Assembly (NCBI GenBank): GCA_963735175.1
Contig: CAVTJX010000017.1
Span: forward strand, 1 to 64,000
Direction: 5' to 3'
DNA from: CAVTJX01 sp963735175
Lineage (GTDB): Bacteria > Electryoneota > RPQS01
DNA: 64,000 bases
The translations under genes were made by a program, and so were the position numbers. This document shows positions 47,973 to 55,717 of the stretch, one piece after another. Position 1 is the stretch's first letter. Each line of letters starts with the position of its first letter. The notes beneath the pieces were generated by a model. That model saw only the letters and a list, made by a program, of their open reading frames with translations. It was not told where the DNA came from and made no database searches.

Positions 47973-49385
47973 ATGGCAAAACAAACCGTGATGGACAAGG
48001 TCGTCAGCCTCTGCAAGCGGCGCGGCTTCGTCTTTCAATCCTCGGAAATCTACGGCGGTCTCTCCAGCACCTGGGACTACGGCCCGCTGGGAGTGACGCT
48101 CAAGAACAATATCGCGGCCTTCTGGTGGCGCGAAATGACGCAGCTCCACGAGAATATCGTGGGCATCGACGCGGCGATTCTCATGCACCCGCGGGTGTGG
48201 GAAGCGTCGGGACACGTGGCGGGCTTCGTCGATCCACTGGTCGACTGCAAGCAGTGCAAGGCGCGCTTCAAGGCGCAGGACCTCGTCAAGCAGTGGCGCG
48301 CGAAGAAGAAGATCGAGGCGCTGGGCGGCGCGGACATTCCCGAAGGCGGCGAGGGCGATCTCGAGCATCTGCGCAAGATCCGCTGGGCCGAAACCATGTG
48401 CCCCCAGTGCGGCACGACGGGCAACCTGACCGAGCCCCGGCTCTTCAATTTGATGTTGAAGACGTTCCTCGGCCCCGTCGAAGAGGCAGCCGCGGCAGTG
48501 TATCTGCGTCCCGAAACCGCGCAGGGCATCTACGTTAATTATCAGAACGTCGTCAATACCGCGCGCGTCAAGATTCCCTTCGGCATCGCGCAGATCGGCA
48601 AGGCGTTCCGCAACGAGATCACGCCGGGTAACTTCATCTTCCGCACGCGCGAGTTCGAGCAGATGGAAATGCAGTTTTTCGTCAAGCCCGGCGAGCACAC
48701 GGCGTGGCTCGAACGCTGGCGCGATGAACGCTACAACTATTACCTGAAGCTCGGGATACAGGCGGAGAAGCTGCGTTTGCACCAGCACACGCCGCGCGAG
48801 CTGGCGCACTACGCCTCCGACGCCTATGACATCGAATACGAATTCCCCTTCGGCTGGCAGGAGCTGGAAGGTATTCACAGCCGTACGGACTTCGACCTCA
48901 AGCGCCATGCCGAATTCTCGGGCAAGGACCTGTCGTATTTTGAGGAAGAAACGAAGGAACGATATGTGCCGTACATCGTCGAAACATCGGCGGGGCTGAA
49001 TCGCACACTTTTGACCTGCCTGACCGACGCCTACTATGAGGACGTGCAGGAAGGCGAACCGCGTGTGGCGCTGCGCCTCGCGCCGCACATCGCGCCGATC
49101 AAGGTGGGCATATATTCGCTGGTGAAGAAAGACAACCTGCCGGAGATCGCTAATAAGATCGCGGCGGACCTGCGGACGGTGTGCACTGTTTCAACGGATC
49201 ACCAGGGTTCCATTGGCCGCCGCTACCGGCGGATGGACGAGATCGGTACGCCCTGGGGTGTCACCGTCGACTACCAGACTCTCGAAGACCAGACGGTGAC
49301 GCTGCGCGACCGTGATTCGCTGGAGCAGATCCGAATTTCTACCGACCAGTTGATTCCCGAAATCCGGCGCCGCCTCGGTTTCTAA
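47973..49385 (+). CDS. glyS: Glycine--tRNA ligase (dimeric alpha2 type)
   Basis: Single-chain class II synthetase of 470 aa, not the alpha2beta2 type. FVFQSSEIYGGLSSTWDYGPLG is the class II motif 1 region. A zinc-type insert carries CKQC (VDCKQCKARF) and CPQC (ETMCPQCGTTG). AQGIYVNYQNV and FRNEITPGNFIFRTREFEQME form motif 2, and the C-terminal anticodon domain includes IGRRYRRMDEIGTPWGVTVDY. The frame is intact. It follows recO by 35 bases. Confidence 0.96.
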   Translation: MAKQTVMDKVVSLCKRRGFVFQSSEIYGGLSSTWDYGPLGVTLKNNIAAFWWREMTQLHENIVGIDAAILMHPRVWEASGHVAGFVDPLVDCKQCKARFKAQDLVKQWRAKKKIEALGGADIPEGGEGDLEHLRKIRWAETMCPQCGTTGNLTEPRLFNLMLKTFLGPVEEAAAAVYLRPETAQGIYVNYQNVVNTARVKIPFGIAQIGKAFRNEITPGNFIFRTREFEQMEMQFFVKPGEHTAWLERWRDERYNYYLKLGIQAEKLRLHQHTPRELAHYASDAYDIEYEFPFGWQELEGIHSRTDFDLKRHAEFSGKDLSYFEEETKERYVPYIVETSAGLNRTLLTCLTDAYYEDVQEGEPRVALRLAPHIAPIKVGIYSLVKKDNLPEIANKIAADLRTVCTVSTDHQGSIGRRYRRMDEIGTPWGVTVDYQTLEDQTVTLRDRDSLEQIRISTDQLIPEIRRRLGF

Positions 49386-49429
49386 GGCTTCGCGGATGAC
49401 TCCATCTTATTGTGTAAGGCGGTTGATTC

Positions 49430-50188
49430 ATGTTGATCCGGGAACTGGAGCGGCAGGGTGACTGGCTGTTCCGCTATCGCAGCTATGTGCCGCTGGCGCT
49501 GCTGCCGCTGGGCATCATCGCGCTGTCGTACCACGCCGAATACCTCGGCGGTTCACCCACGATTGAGCTCTTCTACGAGATCGGCTGCCTGCTAATATCG
49601 GTCAGCGGCCTCGTCGTGCGCGGGATCGCCCTCGGCCACGCGCAACCGCGCACCTCGGGACGCAACACAGCGGAGCAGATTGCGGACAGCCTGAACACCC
49701 AGGGTATCTATTCCGTCGTCCGCCATCCACTTTACCTCGGCAACATGCTGATGATCCTCGGCGTACTGCTCTTCACCAAGTCGTTTTTTCTCGCGCTCGC
49801 GGGAATGCTTTTCTATCTGCTCTTCTATGAGCGCATCATCGCCCGCGAAGAGCAGTTCCTTGAGGGTAAGTTCGGCGAAACGTTCCGCGAATGGGCCGGG
49901 CGCACGCCGCTGCTGTGGCCGCGCCTGTCGCTGTGGCAGGATCCAGGCTATCCGTTCAACGGGCGCGCCGCCGTCAAGGGAGAATTTTACGGTTTTACCG
50001 CCACGGTGACGGTGATGATGCTCATGGATATCCTGAAGAACTGGTTCATTGTCAACCGCCTCGGGACGAGCATTTTCTGGGTGGCGCTGTTCGGCGTTGC
50101 GGTGATCACTTTCTTCGTGCTGCGGCATCTGCGCAAGCATACCAGGTTTTTTGAAAGCCGGCAGGACACGGAGCCCGTAAAGCCATAA
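49430..50188 (+). CDS. Membrane methyltransferase of the ICMT/PEMT family
   Basis: Integral membrane protein of 252 aa with about six helices. The SAM-binding part of the isoprenylcysteine-carboxyl / phospholipid methyltransferase superfamily is clear: GIYSVVRHPLYLGNMLMILG and then YERIIAREEQFLEGKFGETFREW. The substrate cannot be told from sequence; lipids or small hydrophobic molecules are usual, and a lipid A phosphate methyltransferase is one known option. ATG at 49430 with AAGGCGG upstream. It ends 28 bases before a strong palindromic terminator. Confidence 0.85.
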   Translation: MLIRELERQGDWLFRYRSYVPLALLPLGIIALSYHAEYLGGSPTIELFYEIGCLLISVSGLVVRGIALGHAQPRTSGRNTAEQIADSLNTQGIYSVVRHPLYLGNMLMILGVLLFTKSFFLALAGMLFYLLFYERIIAREEQFLEGKFGETFREWAGRTPLLWPRLSLWQDPGYPFNGRAAVKGEFYGFTATVTVMMLMDILKNWFIVNRLGTSIFWVALFGVAVITFFVLRHLRKHTRFFESRQDTEPVKP

Positions 50189-50216
50189 CGGCGGTCCGGG
50201 TCGCGGTCAGACAGCG

Positions 50217-50256
50217 AATTGAAAAGCCCTCCGGCATGCCGGAGGGCTTTTCAATT
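50217..50256. terminator. 40-bp perfect palindrome, bidirectional terminator
   Basis: AATTGAAAAGCCCTCCGGCA followed by its exact complement, with no unpaired loop apart from the central GCATGC. A- and T-runs flank the stem on both strands, so it can stop the plus-strand methyltransferase transcript and the minus-strand rplI transcript. Confidence 0.92.
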
Positions 50257-50274
50257 CACGATAATCGCGCGCGC

Positions 50275-50721
50275 TTAGTTCGTCTTCACCACGTCGACGG
50301 TGACGTTAACGACGACTTCGCGGTGGAGGCGAATCGGGATCTGGTACTCGCCCAAGTGACGGATCGGCTCTTCGAGCTGAATCTTGCGGCGGTCGATTTC
50401 GACGCCGCGCTCCTTGATGAGATCGGCGATGTCGGCCGCGGTGACCGAACCGAACATGCGATCCTCTTCCCCGACCTGCACACTGGCGATGACGCGCAAT
50501 CCTTCAAGCTTGGCGCTGACGTCCCCGGCGGCGCGGCGTTCCTTGAGATCGCGGCGGCCGGCCAGGCGCTTTTCTTCTTCAACGCGCGCGAGGTGAGCCT
50601 TGGTGGCGGGGTAGACGATGCCCTGGGGGATAAGATAATTGCGGGCGTAACCGGGTTTGACGGTGACGGTCTCGCCCAGGCGGCCGAGCGTCTCAAAATC
50701 CTTGCGAAGAATAACCTGCAT
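50275..50721 (-). CDS. rplI: 50S ribosomal protein bL9
   Basis: 148 aa. The N-terminal domain is diagnostic (MQVILRKDFETLGRLGETVTVKPGYARNYL, split here, then PQGIVYPAT). The connecting helix (EEEKRLAGRRDLKERRAAG) and the C-terminal domain (DRMFGSVTAADIADLIKERG) are intact. Last gene of the minus-strand run, 27 bases upstream of the bidirectional terminator region. In most bacteria rpsR precedes it; here ssb does. Confidence 0.97.
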   Translation of the reverse strand: MQVILRKDFETLGRLGETVTVKPGYARNYLIPQGIVYPATKAHLARVEEEKRLAGRRDLKERRAAGDVSAKLEGLRVIASVQVGEEDRMFGSVTAADIADLIKERGVEIDRRKIQLEEPIRHLGEYQIPIRLHREVVVNVTVDVVKTN

Positions 50722-50745
50722 AGAGTTCTCTATCCTGCTGAAGCG

Positions 50746-51249
50746 TTAAATCTTGATTCCGCGGTAACCGAAACCGAAATCGTTTTCGGATTTGGCCGGC
50801 TCGCCCGGCGTGGTGTCGGGAGACATTTCGCCGCTTTCGCCGTTGTCAAGGACCGGTTGGTCGTGGTCGTGCTCGTAAATCGAGCTTTCCTCGTGATGCA
50901 CGTCACGGTGGTTTAAGAACTGGATCCGGCGGGCTTTGATTTCGACGGTACTGCGATTAAAACCATCTTCGGTCTTCCAACTGCGGCTCTGCAGCTCACC
51001 TTCCACCAGCACCGCGCTGCCTTTGCGCAGATTTTCGTAGCAGCTTTCGGCCAGTTTGTACCACGCGACCACACCGATGAAACAGACATCCTCCTTGATG
51101 ATCCCGCTGTTGTCCTTGAACTTGCGGTTGGAGGCAATCGTAAAATTTGCGACAGGAACCCCGGTAGTGGTGTTCCGGAACGTCGGATCTTTGATCAGAT
51201 TGCCGACGATGATGACGCTGTTGATATCCGGCATCCGCAAGTCAGCCAT
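50746..51249 (-). CDS. ssb: Single-stranded DNA-binding protein without the usual acidic tip
   Basis: OB-fold protein of 167 aa. The first 115 residues match SSB (DINSVIIVGNLIKDPTFRNT, VPVANFTIASNRKF, VVAWYKLAESCYENLRKGS, ELQSRSWKTEDG). The C-terminal tail is acidic in part (HDHDQPVLDNGESGEM) but ends DFGFGYRGIKI and lacks the DDxxPF tip that recruits partner proteins. Neither of the other frames restores it. Located between rpsF and rplI, the standard place. ATG at 51249 behind GAGGGAGAG. Confidence 0.93.
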   Translation of the reverse strand: MADLRMPDINSVIIVGNLIKDPTFRNTTTGVPVANFTIASNRKFKDNSGIIKEDVCFIGVVAWYKLAESCYENLRKGSAVLVEGELQSRSWKTEDGFNRSTVEIKARRIQFLNHRDVHHEESSIYEHDHDQPVLDNGESGEMSPDTTPGEPAKSENDFGFGYRGIKI

Positions 51250-51329
51250 GGCTTACTCTCCCTCGCTTATCCGGTACACTTGCTCTTACCGGCAGGCGAC
51301 AGGCGCCTGCTCTGCAAACCGCCAGAGGC

Positions 51330-51770
51330 TCAGGCCACGCTCCCGGGGATTGTGGGTTCGGCTGCGTCGCTCTCCGTCGCTGACTCTACCGCCACCGACT
51401 CCGTTACGACCGGGGCCGGCTCCGGGACGACTTCCGGCGCCGCGCCCAGCGTACGGATCGATTCCAAATCTGTCTCCGGTACACGCTTCGGTTCCACCAG
51501 CGTAATCAGATGCCGGATCACCGACGAATTGATACGCACGGTGCGGTCCAGTTCGGCCACCATCGCCGCCTCGGTATCAAAAACCGCGAGCACGTAATAG
51601 CCGTATTGCCGGCCGCGGATTTCATAAGACAAACGGCGCTTGCCCCAGCGTTCCCAGCGGCGCATCAGGCCGTTCGCGGCGATCATTTCAGTCAACTTGC
51701 GCAGATCCGTCTCGATCACTTCGACTTCGAGGCCCGGATCAAAGACCAGCACTAATTCGTACGATCGCAT
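51330..51770 (-). CDS. rpsF: 30S ribosomal protein bS6, long C-terminal tail
   Basis: 146 aa. The ferredoxin-like fold is standard (MRSYELVLVFDPGLE, then RRWERWGKRRLSYEIRGRQYGYYVL, then VRINSSVIRHLITLV). After about residue 100 a low-complexity Pro/Val/Glu-rich tail of about 45 residues follows (EVVPEPAPVVTESVAVESA), longer than in most species. First of the rpsF-ssb-rplI group, 24 bases after pth. Confidence 0.95.
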   Translation of the reverse strand: MRSYELVLVFDPGLEVEVIETDLRKLTEMIAANGLMRRWERWGKRRLSYEIRGRQYGYYVLAVFDTEAAMVAELDRTVRINSSVIRHLITLVEPKRVPETDLESIRTLGAAPEVVPEPAPVVTESVAVESATESDAAEPTIPGSVA

Positions 51771-51794
51771 ACGTCAGGATTCTCCCTTTGGACA

Positions 51795-52409
51795 TTATTC
51801 GTCCGACGAGCGGTCCTCGCCGGAAGGGCTATTGTTCTTCGATTGCCGCTTGGTATTGAAGCGATTCATGGCGGCTTCAAGGCCGTCATGTAAATAACAG
51901 TCGACGGCGTCAGTCGCCTGCTCGAGCGCCTGATCAACCGCGTCGCGCAAATCTTTCGGAAAACGGGCGAGCACGTGACTCGCGATATCGGCGCCCTGAT
52001 CCCCCCCGCCCACTCCGATGCGCAACCGCGCGAACTCATCGCTGCCTAACGTGTCGATGATCGAGCGCAGGCCCTTTTGGCCGCCGGCCCCTCCCGTCTC
52101 GCGCAGGCGCAGGTGGCCGAGCGGAAGATTCACATCGTCACAGACCACCAATAGACCGGATTGCGGAACGCGGTGCCATGCCATCGCCGCCTGTACCGGA
52201 CCGCCCGACAAATTCATGTACGCCAGTGGGCGCAATAGAATCACCTTGTCCGCGCCGGGAAGCGCCGCTTCTTCGGACTTGCCCGAACGCGAGCGTCGAA
52301 ACGTCACTCCTGCGCGTCGCGCTAAACGGGCCGCCACGTCGAAGCCGACGTTGTGCGGCGTTCCGTCGTACTCCGGTCCCGGGTTGCCTAAACCGACTAT
52401 CAGCGGCAT
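51795..52409 (-). CDS. pth: Peptidyl-tRNA hydrolase
   Basis: Recycles peptidyl-tRNA released from ribosomes. The 204-aa protein has LIVGLGNPGPEYDGTPHNVGF with the catalytic His, YMNLSGGPVQ and VCDDVNLPLGHLRLRETGGAGG, the two Pth signatures. A Lys/Ser-rich tail of about 20 residues is extra. Intact. It follows rplY by 59 bases, as in the classical prs-ctc-pth order. Confidence 0.96.
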   Translation of the reverse strand: MPLIVGLGNPGPEYDGTPHNVGFDVAARLARRAGVTFRRSRSGKSEEAALPGADKVILLRPLAYMNLSGGPVQAAMAWHRVPQSGLLVVCDDVNLPLGHLRLRETGGAGGQKGLRSIIDTLGSDEFARLRIGVGGGDQGADIASHVLARFPKDLRDAVDQALEQATDAVDCYLHDGLEAAMNRFNTKRQSKNNSPSGEDRSSDE

Positions 52410-52468
52410 GGCGGCGTCTCAAGGGTGAAAGCCGCAGCGGTGAGCGGCACGTAGCGGCGTTCGGGAAT

Positions 52469-53104
52469 CTACTTCCCTTCCTCTTCCTTCGGCTTGCGCT
52501 CGGTGATGACTTCCGGTTCCTTCGTCTCGGCTGCGGCCGCGACTGCGGTTTCTTCAGCAGCCACCGTGCGCGGAGGCACCACGTGCACCACAGGCGCCGT
52601 CGGATCGCCGTGCAGAATGAGACCTTCGTAATGCAGATCGCCCAGCTTGATCGCCTCGTTCAGGGCCAGCGGGGTAACGTCGATCTCGACGAATGGCGGC
52701 AACTGCGCGGGTTCGCACTCGACGTCGAGGTCGCGCATAACGACTTCCAGCAGACCGCCTTCCTTGGTGCCGACGGCGATACCCACAGTATGCACGGGGA
52801 CGTGAGCGCGGATCTTCTGGCCCTTGACGACACCCATCAAATCGATGTGGATGACGTTGCGGCGGATCGGATGGCGTTGCACTTCGCGGATGATGCAGTC
52901 GAGGGTCTCGCCGTTGACGTCGACGCGCAGCATACCGATCTCATGCCGCAGCAGGTTCGCCAGTACGTTGTTCTCAAACTGCAAGGCGCGATTGACGCCG
53001 TCACGGTTGTAATAGATCCCGGGAACAAGGCCGGTGCGGCGCAGGGCCTTACCGGTCATTTTCCGTGGATCGCGCTCTTCGGCGCGGATTCGAATCTCGG
53101 CCAT
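52469..53104 (-). CDS. rplY: 50S ribosomal protein bL25 (Ctc type)
   Basis: 5S rRNA-binding protein of 211 aa. The N-terminal domain has RIRAEERDPRKMTGKALRRTGLVPGIYY and the TL5/Ctc C-terminal domain has LLEVVMRDLDVECEPAQLPPFVEIDV. A charged Ala/Glu/Lys tail closes it. It sits between prs and pth as in many bacteria. Intact. Confidence 0.95.
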   Translation of the reverse strand: MAEIRIRAEERDPRKMTGKALRRTGLVPGIYYNRDGVNRALQFENNVLANLLRHEIGMLRVDVNGETLDCIIREVQRHPIRRNVIHIDLMGVVKGQKIRAHVPVHTVGIAVGTKEGGLLEVVMRDLDVECEPAQLPPFVEIDVTPLALNEAIKLGDLHYEGLILHGDPTAPVVHVVPPRTVAAEETAVAAAAETKEPEVITERKPKEEEGK

Positions 53105-53160
53105 GTTGAAAGGTCTTCCTGTATGTCAAAATTCAAAGCTTCGAAAATCGGGGGCCACGT

Positions 53161-54192
53161 TCAGGCCGGACGCGGGCCAGCCATCCGTTGTTCATCTGCG
53201 GCATCAAGCAACGACTCGCGCGGGGCGGAATCGGGACGGTCAAGAAACAGATGGCTGATCGACTCGTCGATGTGGATGCGGCGAATCGCCTCGGCAAACA
53301 GTTTCGCCGTCGACAGTTTGCGGATCTTGTGGAACAGGTATTCCTTGGGCGTGGGCAGTGTGTCGCAAACCCACATGCATTTGATGGGGCTGGCTTCAAT
53401 CCGTTCCACCGCCTTGCCCGAGAACACCGGATGCGTAATGGCCGCGTAAATGTCCAGGCCGCCGCGGTCCTTCAGCATCTCCACCGTGGCGGCGAAGGTG
53501 CCGCCGGTATCGACGATATCATCGACGATCAGACAGTTCTTGCCGCGCACGTCGCCCACAAGGTTCATCGCCACCGCTTTGTTAGGACCGGTGCGATGCT
53601 TGTCGACGACGGCAAAATCCTTGTTCAGGAAATTCGCGTAGAAGCGGGCGAGCCGCGTCGAGCCGACATCGGGAGCCACGATCGACAGATTCTCTATCGG
53701 GTGGATCAGCAGCAAGTCGATGAACAACCGGGAGGCGAAGAGGTGATCCATGGGAATGTTGAAGAATCCCTGGATCTGGGCGGCATGCAGGTCCATCGTG
53801 AGGACACGGTTGGCGCCGGCGGCTTCCAGCAGGTCCGCGACGAGACGCGACGTGATCGCCACGCGGGGGGCATCCTTGCGATCCTGCCGGGCGTAACCAT
53901 AGTAGGGAATCACGACCGTGATCCGGCGGGCCGAGGCCCGTTTGGCCGCGTCGATCATGATCAGCAATTCCATCAGATTGTCGGCGGGAGCATTCGTCGG
54001 CTGGACGATGAAGACGTCGTGGCCGCGGATGTTCTCTTCAAACTGGACGCCAATCTCACCGTCGGAGAAGCGGGTTACGGCGGCCTGACCGAGAGGAATG
54101 CCTAAATGGCGGGAAATCCCTTCGCCCAATGTACGATGGGCCGTCCCGGAAAAGACGCACATTTGGGACAAAGCCGTGGGTCTGACAGTCAT
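53161..54192 (-). CDS. prs: Ribose-phosphate pyrophosphokinase
   Basis: Makes PRPP from ribose 5-phosphate and ATP for nucleotide, histidine and tryptophan synthesis. The 343-aa protein has GIPLGQAAVTRFSDGEIGVQ, the flexible loop YYGYARQDRKDAPRVAI, DLHAAQIQGFFNIPMDHL and the PRPP motif IVDDIVDTGGTF. A tail of about 28 residues extends past the usual end. The ATG at 54192 was preferred to a longer frame (54240) that runs into the spacer. Located 92 bases downstream of tRNA-Gln. Confidence 0.96.
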   Translation of the reverse strand: MTVRPTALSQMCVFSGTAHRTLGEGISRHLGIPLGQAAVTRFSDGEIGVQFEENIRGHDVFIVQPTNAPADNLMELLIMIDAAKRASARRITVVIPYYGYARQDRKDAPRVAITSRLVADLLEAAGANRVLTMDLHAAQIQGFFNIPMDHLFASRLFIDLLLIHPIENLSIVAPDVGSTRLARFYANFLNKDFAVVDKHRTGPNKAVAMNLVGDVRGKNCLIVDDIVDTGGTFAATVEMLKDRGGLDIYAAITHPVFSGKAVERIEASPIKCMWVCDTLPTPKEYLFHKIRKLSTAKLFAEAIRRIHIDESISHLFLDRPDSAPRESLLDAADEQRMAGPRPA

Positions 54193-54284
54193 GCGATTGT
54201 ATCTCCGGCCAACCGAGGTCCAGCCTGTGACCACGATCAAGGTGAGAAATCAGTGGCGATGCCCATGGTGGCACACCGATCCGG

Positions 54285-54357
54285 CTGGGGCGGAAGGACT
54301 CGAACCTCCGAATGCCAGGACCAAAACCTGGTGCCTTACCAACTTGGCTACGCCCCA
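54285..54357 (-). tRNA. tRNA-Gln (anticodon TTG)
   Basis: Cloverleaf of 73 bases on the minus strand: acceptor TGGGGCG/CGCCCCA, anticodon stem CCAGG/CCTGG with loop TTTTGGT (anticodon TTG), and T arm CGGAGGTTCGAGTCCTTCCG. Discriminator G; the 3' CCA is not encoded. A tRNA-Gln between spoVG and prs also occurs in other phyla. Confidence 0.96.
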
Positions 54358-54387
54358 AACAGCAATACAACCCGCGTCTGCGCGAAC

Positions 54388-54687
54388 TTAGTCGGCAACG
54401 CCGTGACCGGGCGCGTTCGGCAGGACGGCATCCGCTTCAACCATCCGGCGGTACTCGTCCAGAATCTGCGCCTCCAGCATCTGCCTAAATTCGTTGGAAA
54501 TCGGATGGGCGATGTCTTTGTACGTCCCGTCTTCCAGCTTGCGGCTGGGCATACAGACGAACAATCCACTCTTTCCCGCGATGACCTTGAGGCCCCGGAC
54601 CACGAACACGTCGTCGAACGTGACGTTGACAAAGGCCTTCAATTTGTCCTCATCACGGAGGTTGATGTTGACCTCGGTGATGTTCAT
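54388..54687 (-). CDS. spoVG: SpoVG-family regulator
   Basis: Small DNA/RNA-binding regulator of 99 aa. The sequence NITEVNINLRDEDKLKAFVNV, then FVVRGLKVIAGKSGLFVCMPSRK and DIAHPISNEFRQMLEAQIL is close to the SpoVG family consensus along its whole length. The ATG at 54687 follows AGGAGGAG; a longer open frame upstream (to 54909) is the shifted end of ispE. SpoVG is found well outside spore formers, so it says nothing about sporulation. Between ispE and tRNA-Gln. Confidence 0.95.
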   Translation of the reverse strand: MNITEVNINLRDEDKLKAFVNVTFDDVFVVRGLKVIAGKSGLFVCMPSRKLEDGTYKDIAHPISNEFRQMLEAQILDEYRRMVEADAVLPNAPGHGVAD

Positions 54688-54742
54688 GTTGGCTCCTCCT
54701 CGTGCCCTTCCGTGTGATGAGCACAGGGCCGCTGTTCCCGCT

Positions 54743-55676
54743 CTAAGGAGTCGGATAACTGCGCGACCGGTTGGCTGTGCGGCATATTCGCACTTGGAAC
54801 GGCGGCCCAAACTGCTGCGCGGCGTGCATCGCCTGGGTCCGCTCCACGAATAATCCGAAAATTGTCGACCCACTGCCTGAGAGCATAGAGACCCCCGCTC
54901 CCAGATCAAGCAACTTTTGCTTTACCCAGCCGAAGTTCTGAATATTTTTCTAAAACTATAGATTCCAAATCGTTACGGAAATTCTTCCAACTCCATGGGC
55001 CATTGACCCTGTCTGTTGGACGAGACTTTAAAATAACACTTTTATCATCACCTGTCAAGGGGAATCGTCCCGCTGAGTAGGCCCAGGCCGTGCTTACACC
55101 AAACGGGGGGATCACCAGCACCACGTCACCGCTGGCACAACCTTCCAGTAGTTCCAACTGATCCCCCCGCCCGGTACCGCGCGCCAGCCCTCCATAGAGG
55201 AAAAAGGCACAATCAGAGCCAATTTCAGCGGCAATCGGGTGCAATCGTCCCCGCGGCCAATCCAGCCCCCAGAGCCGCGACAGGCCCATCAGCGCGATGG
55301 CAGCATCCGACGAGCCCCCGCCGAGTCCTCCGCCGAGGGGGATTGCCTTCTCAAGGACCACACGTCCCGCCAGTGGCACTCCGGCCGCACCGGACAAACG
55401 CTGGGCCGCCTGCACAATGAGGTTTGACGGTCCCGTATCCAGCGCCGCACCGTGGATTTCCAGGCTCCACGCAGCCGCCGGATGGAATTCCAGCCGGTCG
55501 GTCAACGAAATTTCCTGAAACAGCGTGTCCAGATCGTGATAGCCGTCGGACCGTTTGCCCAGGACCCGCAGGTCGAGGTTGATTTTCGCCGGGGCGAGCA
55601 ACGCAAAACCACCGCCGGGCAGCGGTTCGCAGTCGGGATAGTCTGAGTCGTCGGGAGCGTGACAGGTGGCGCGCAT
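54743..55676 (-). CDS. ispE: 4-diphosphocytidyl-2-C-methyl-D-erythritol kinase, frameshifted near C-terminus
   Basis: GHMP kinase of the non-mevalonate isoprenoid pathway. The N-terminus LLAPAKINLDLRVLGKRSDGYHDL and the ATP-binding loop PLGGGLGGGSSDAAIAL are diagnostic. The apparent stop at 54906 is caused by a frame change. The other frame continues LLDLGAGVSMLSGSGSTIFG, the third GHMP motif, and ends at 54743. Repaired length is about 310 aa. The start is set at the ATG at 55676; a longer frame to 55742 overlaps the region behind the autokinase gene. Confidence 0.9.
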
Positions 55677-55717
55677 GGGCGAGGGAATGCCGGGAAGGCG
55701 AACGGATTCCTGTAGAT

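Noticed and set aside
54720..54909. N-terminal extension of SpoVG
   Set aside because: The upstream open frame is the shifted C-terminus of ispE. The ATG at 54687 with AGGAGGAG and exact family match is the real start.
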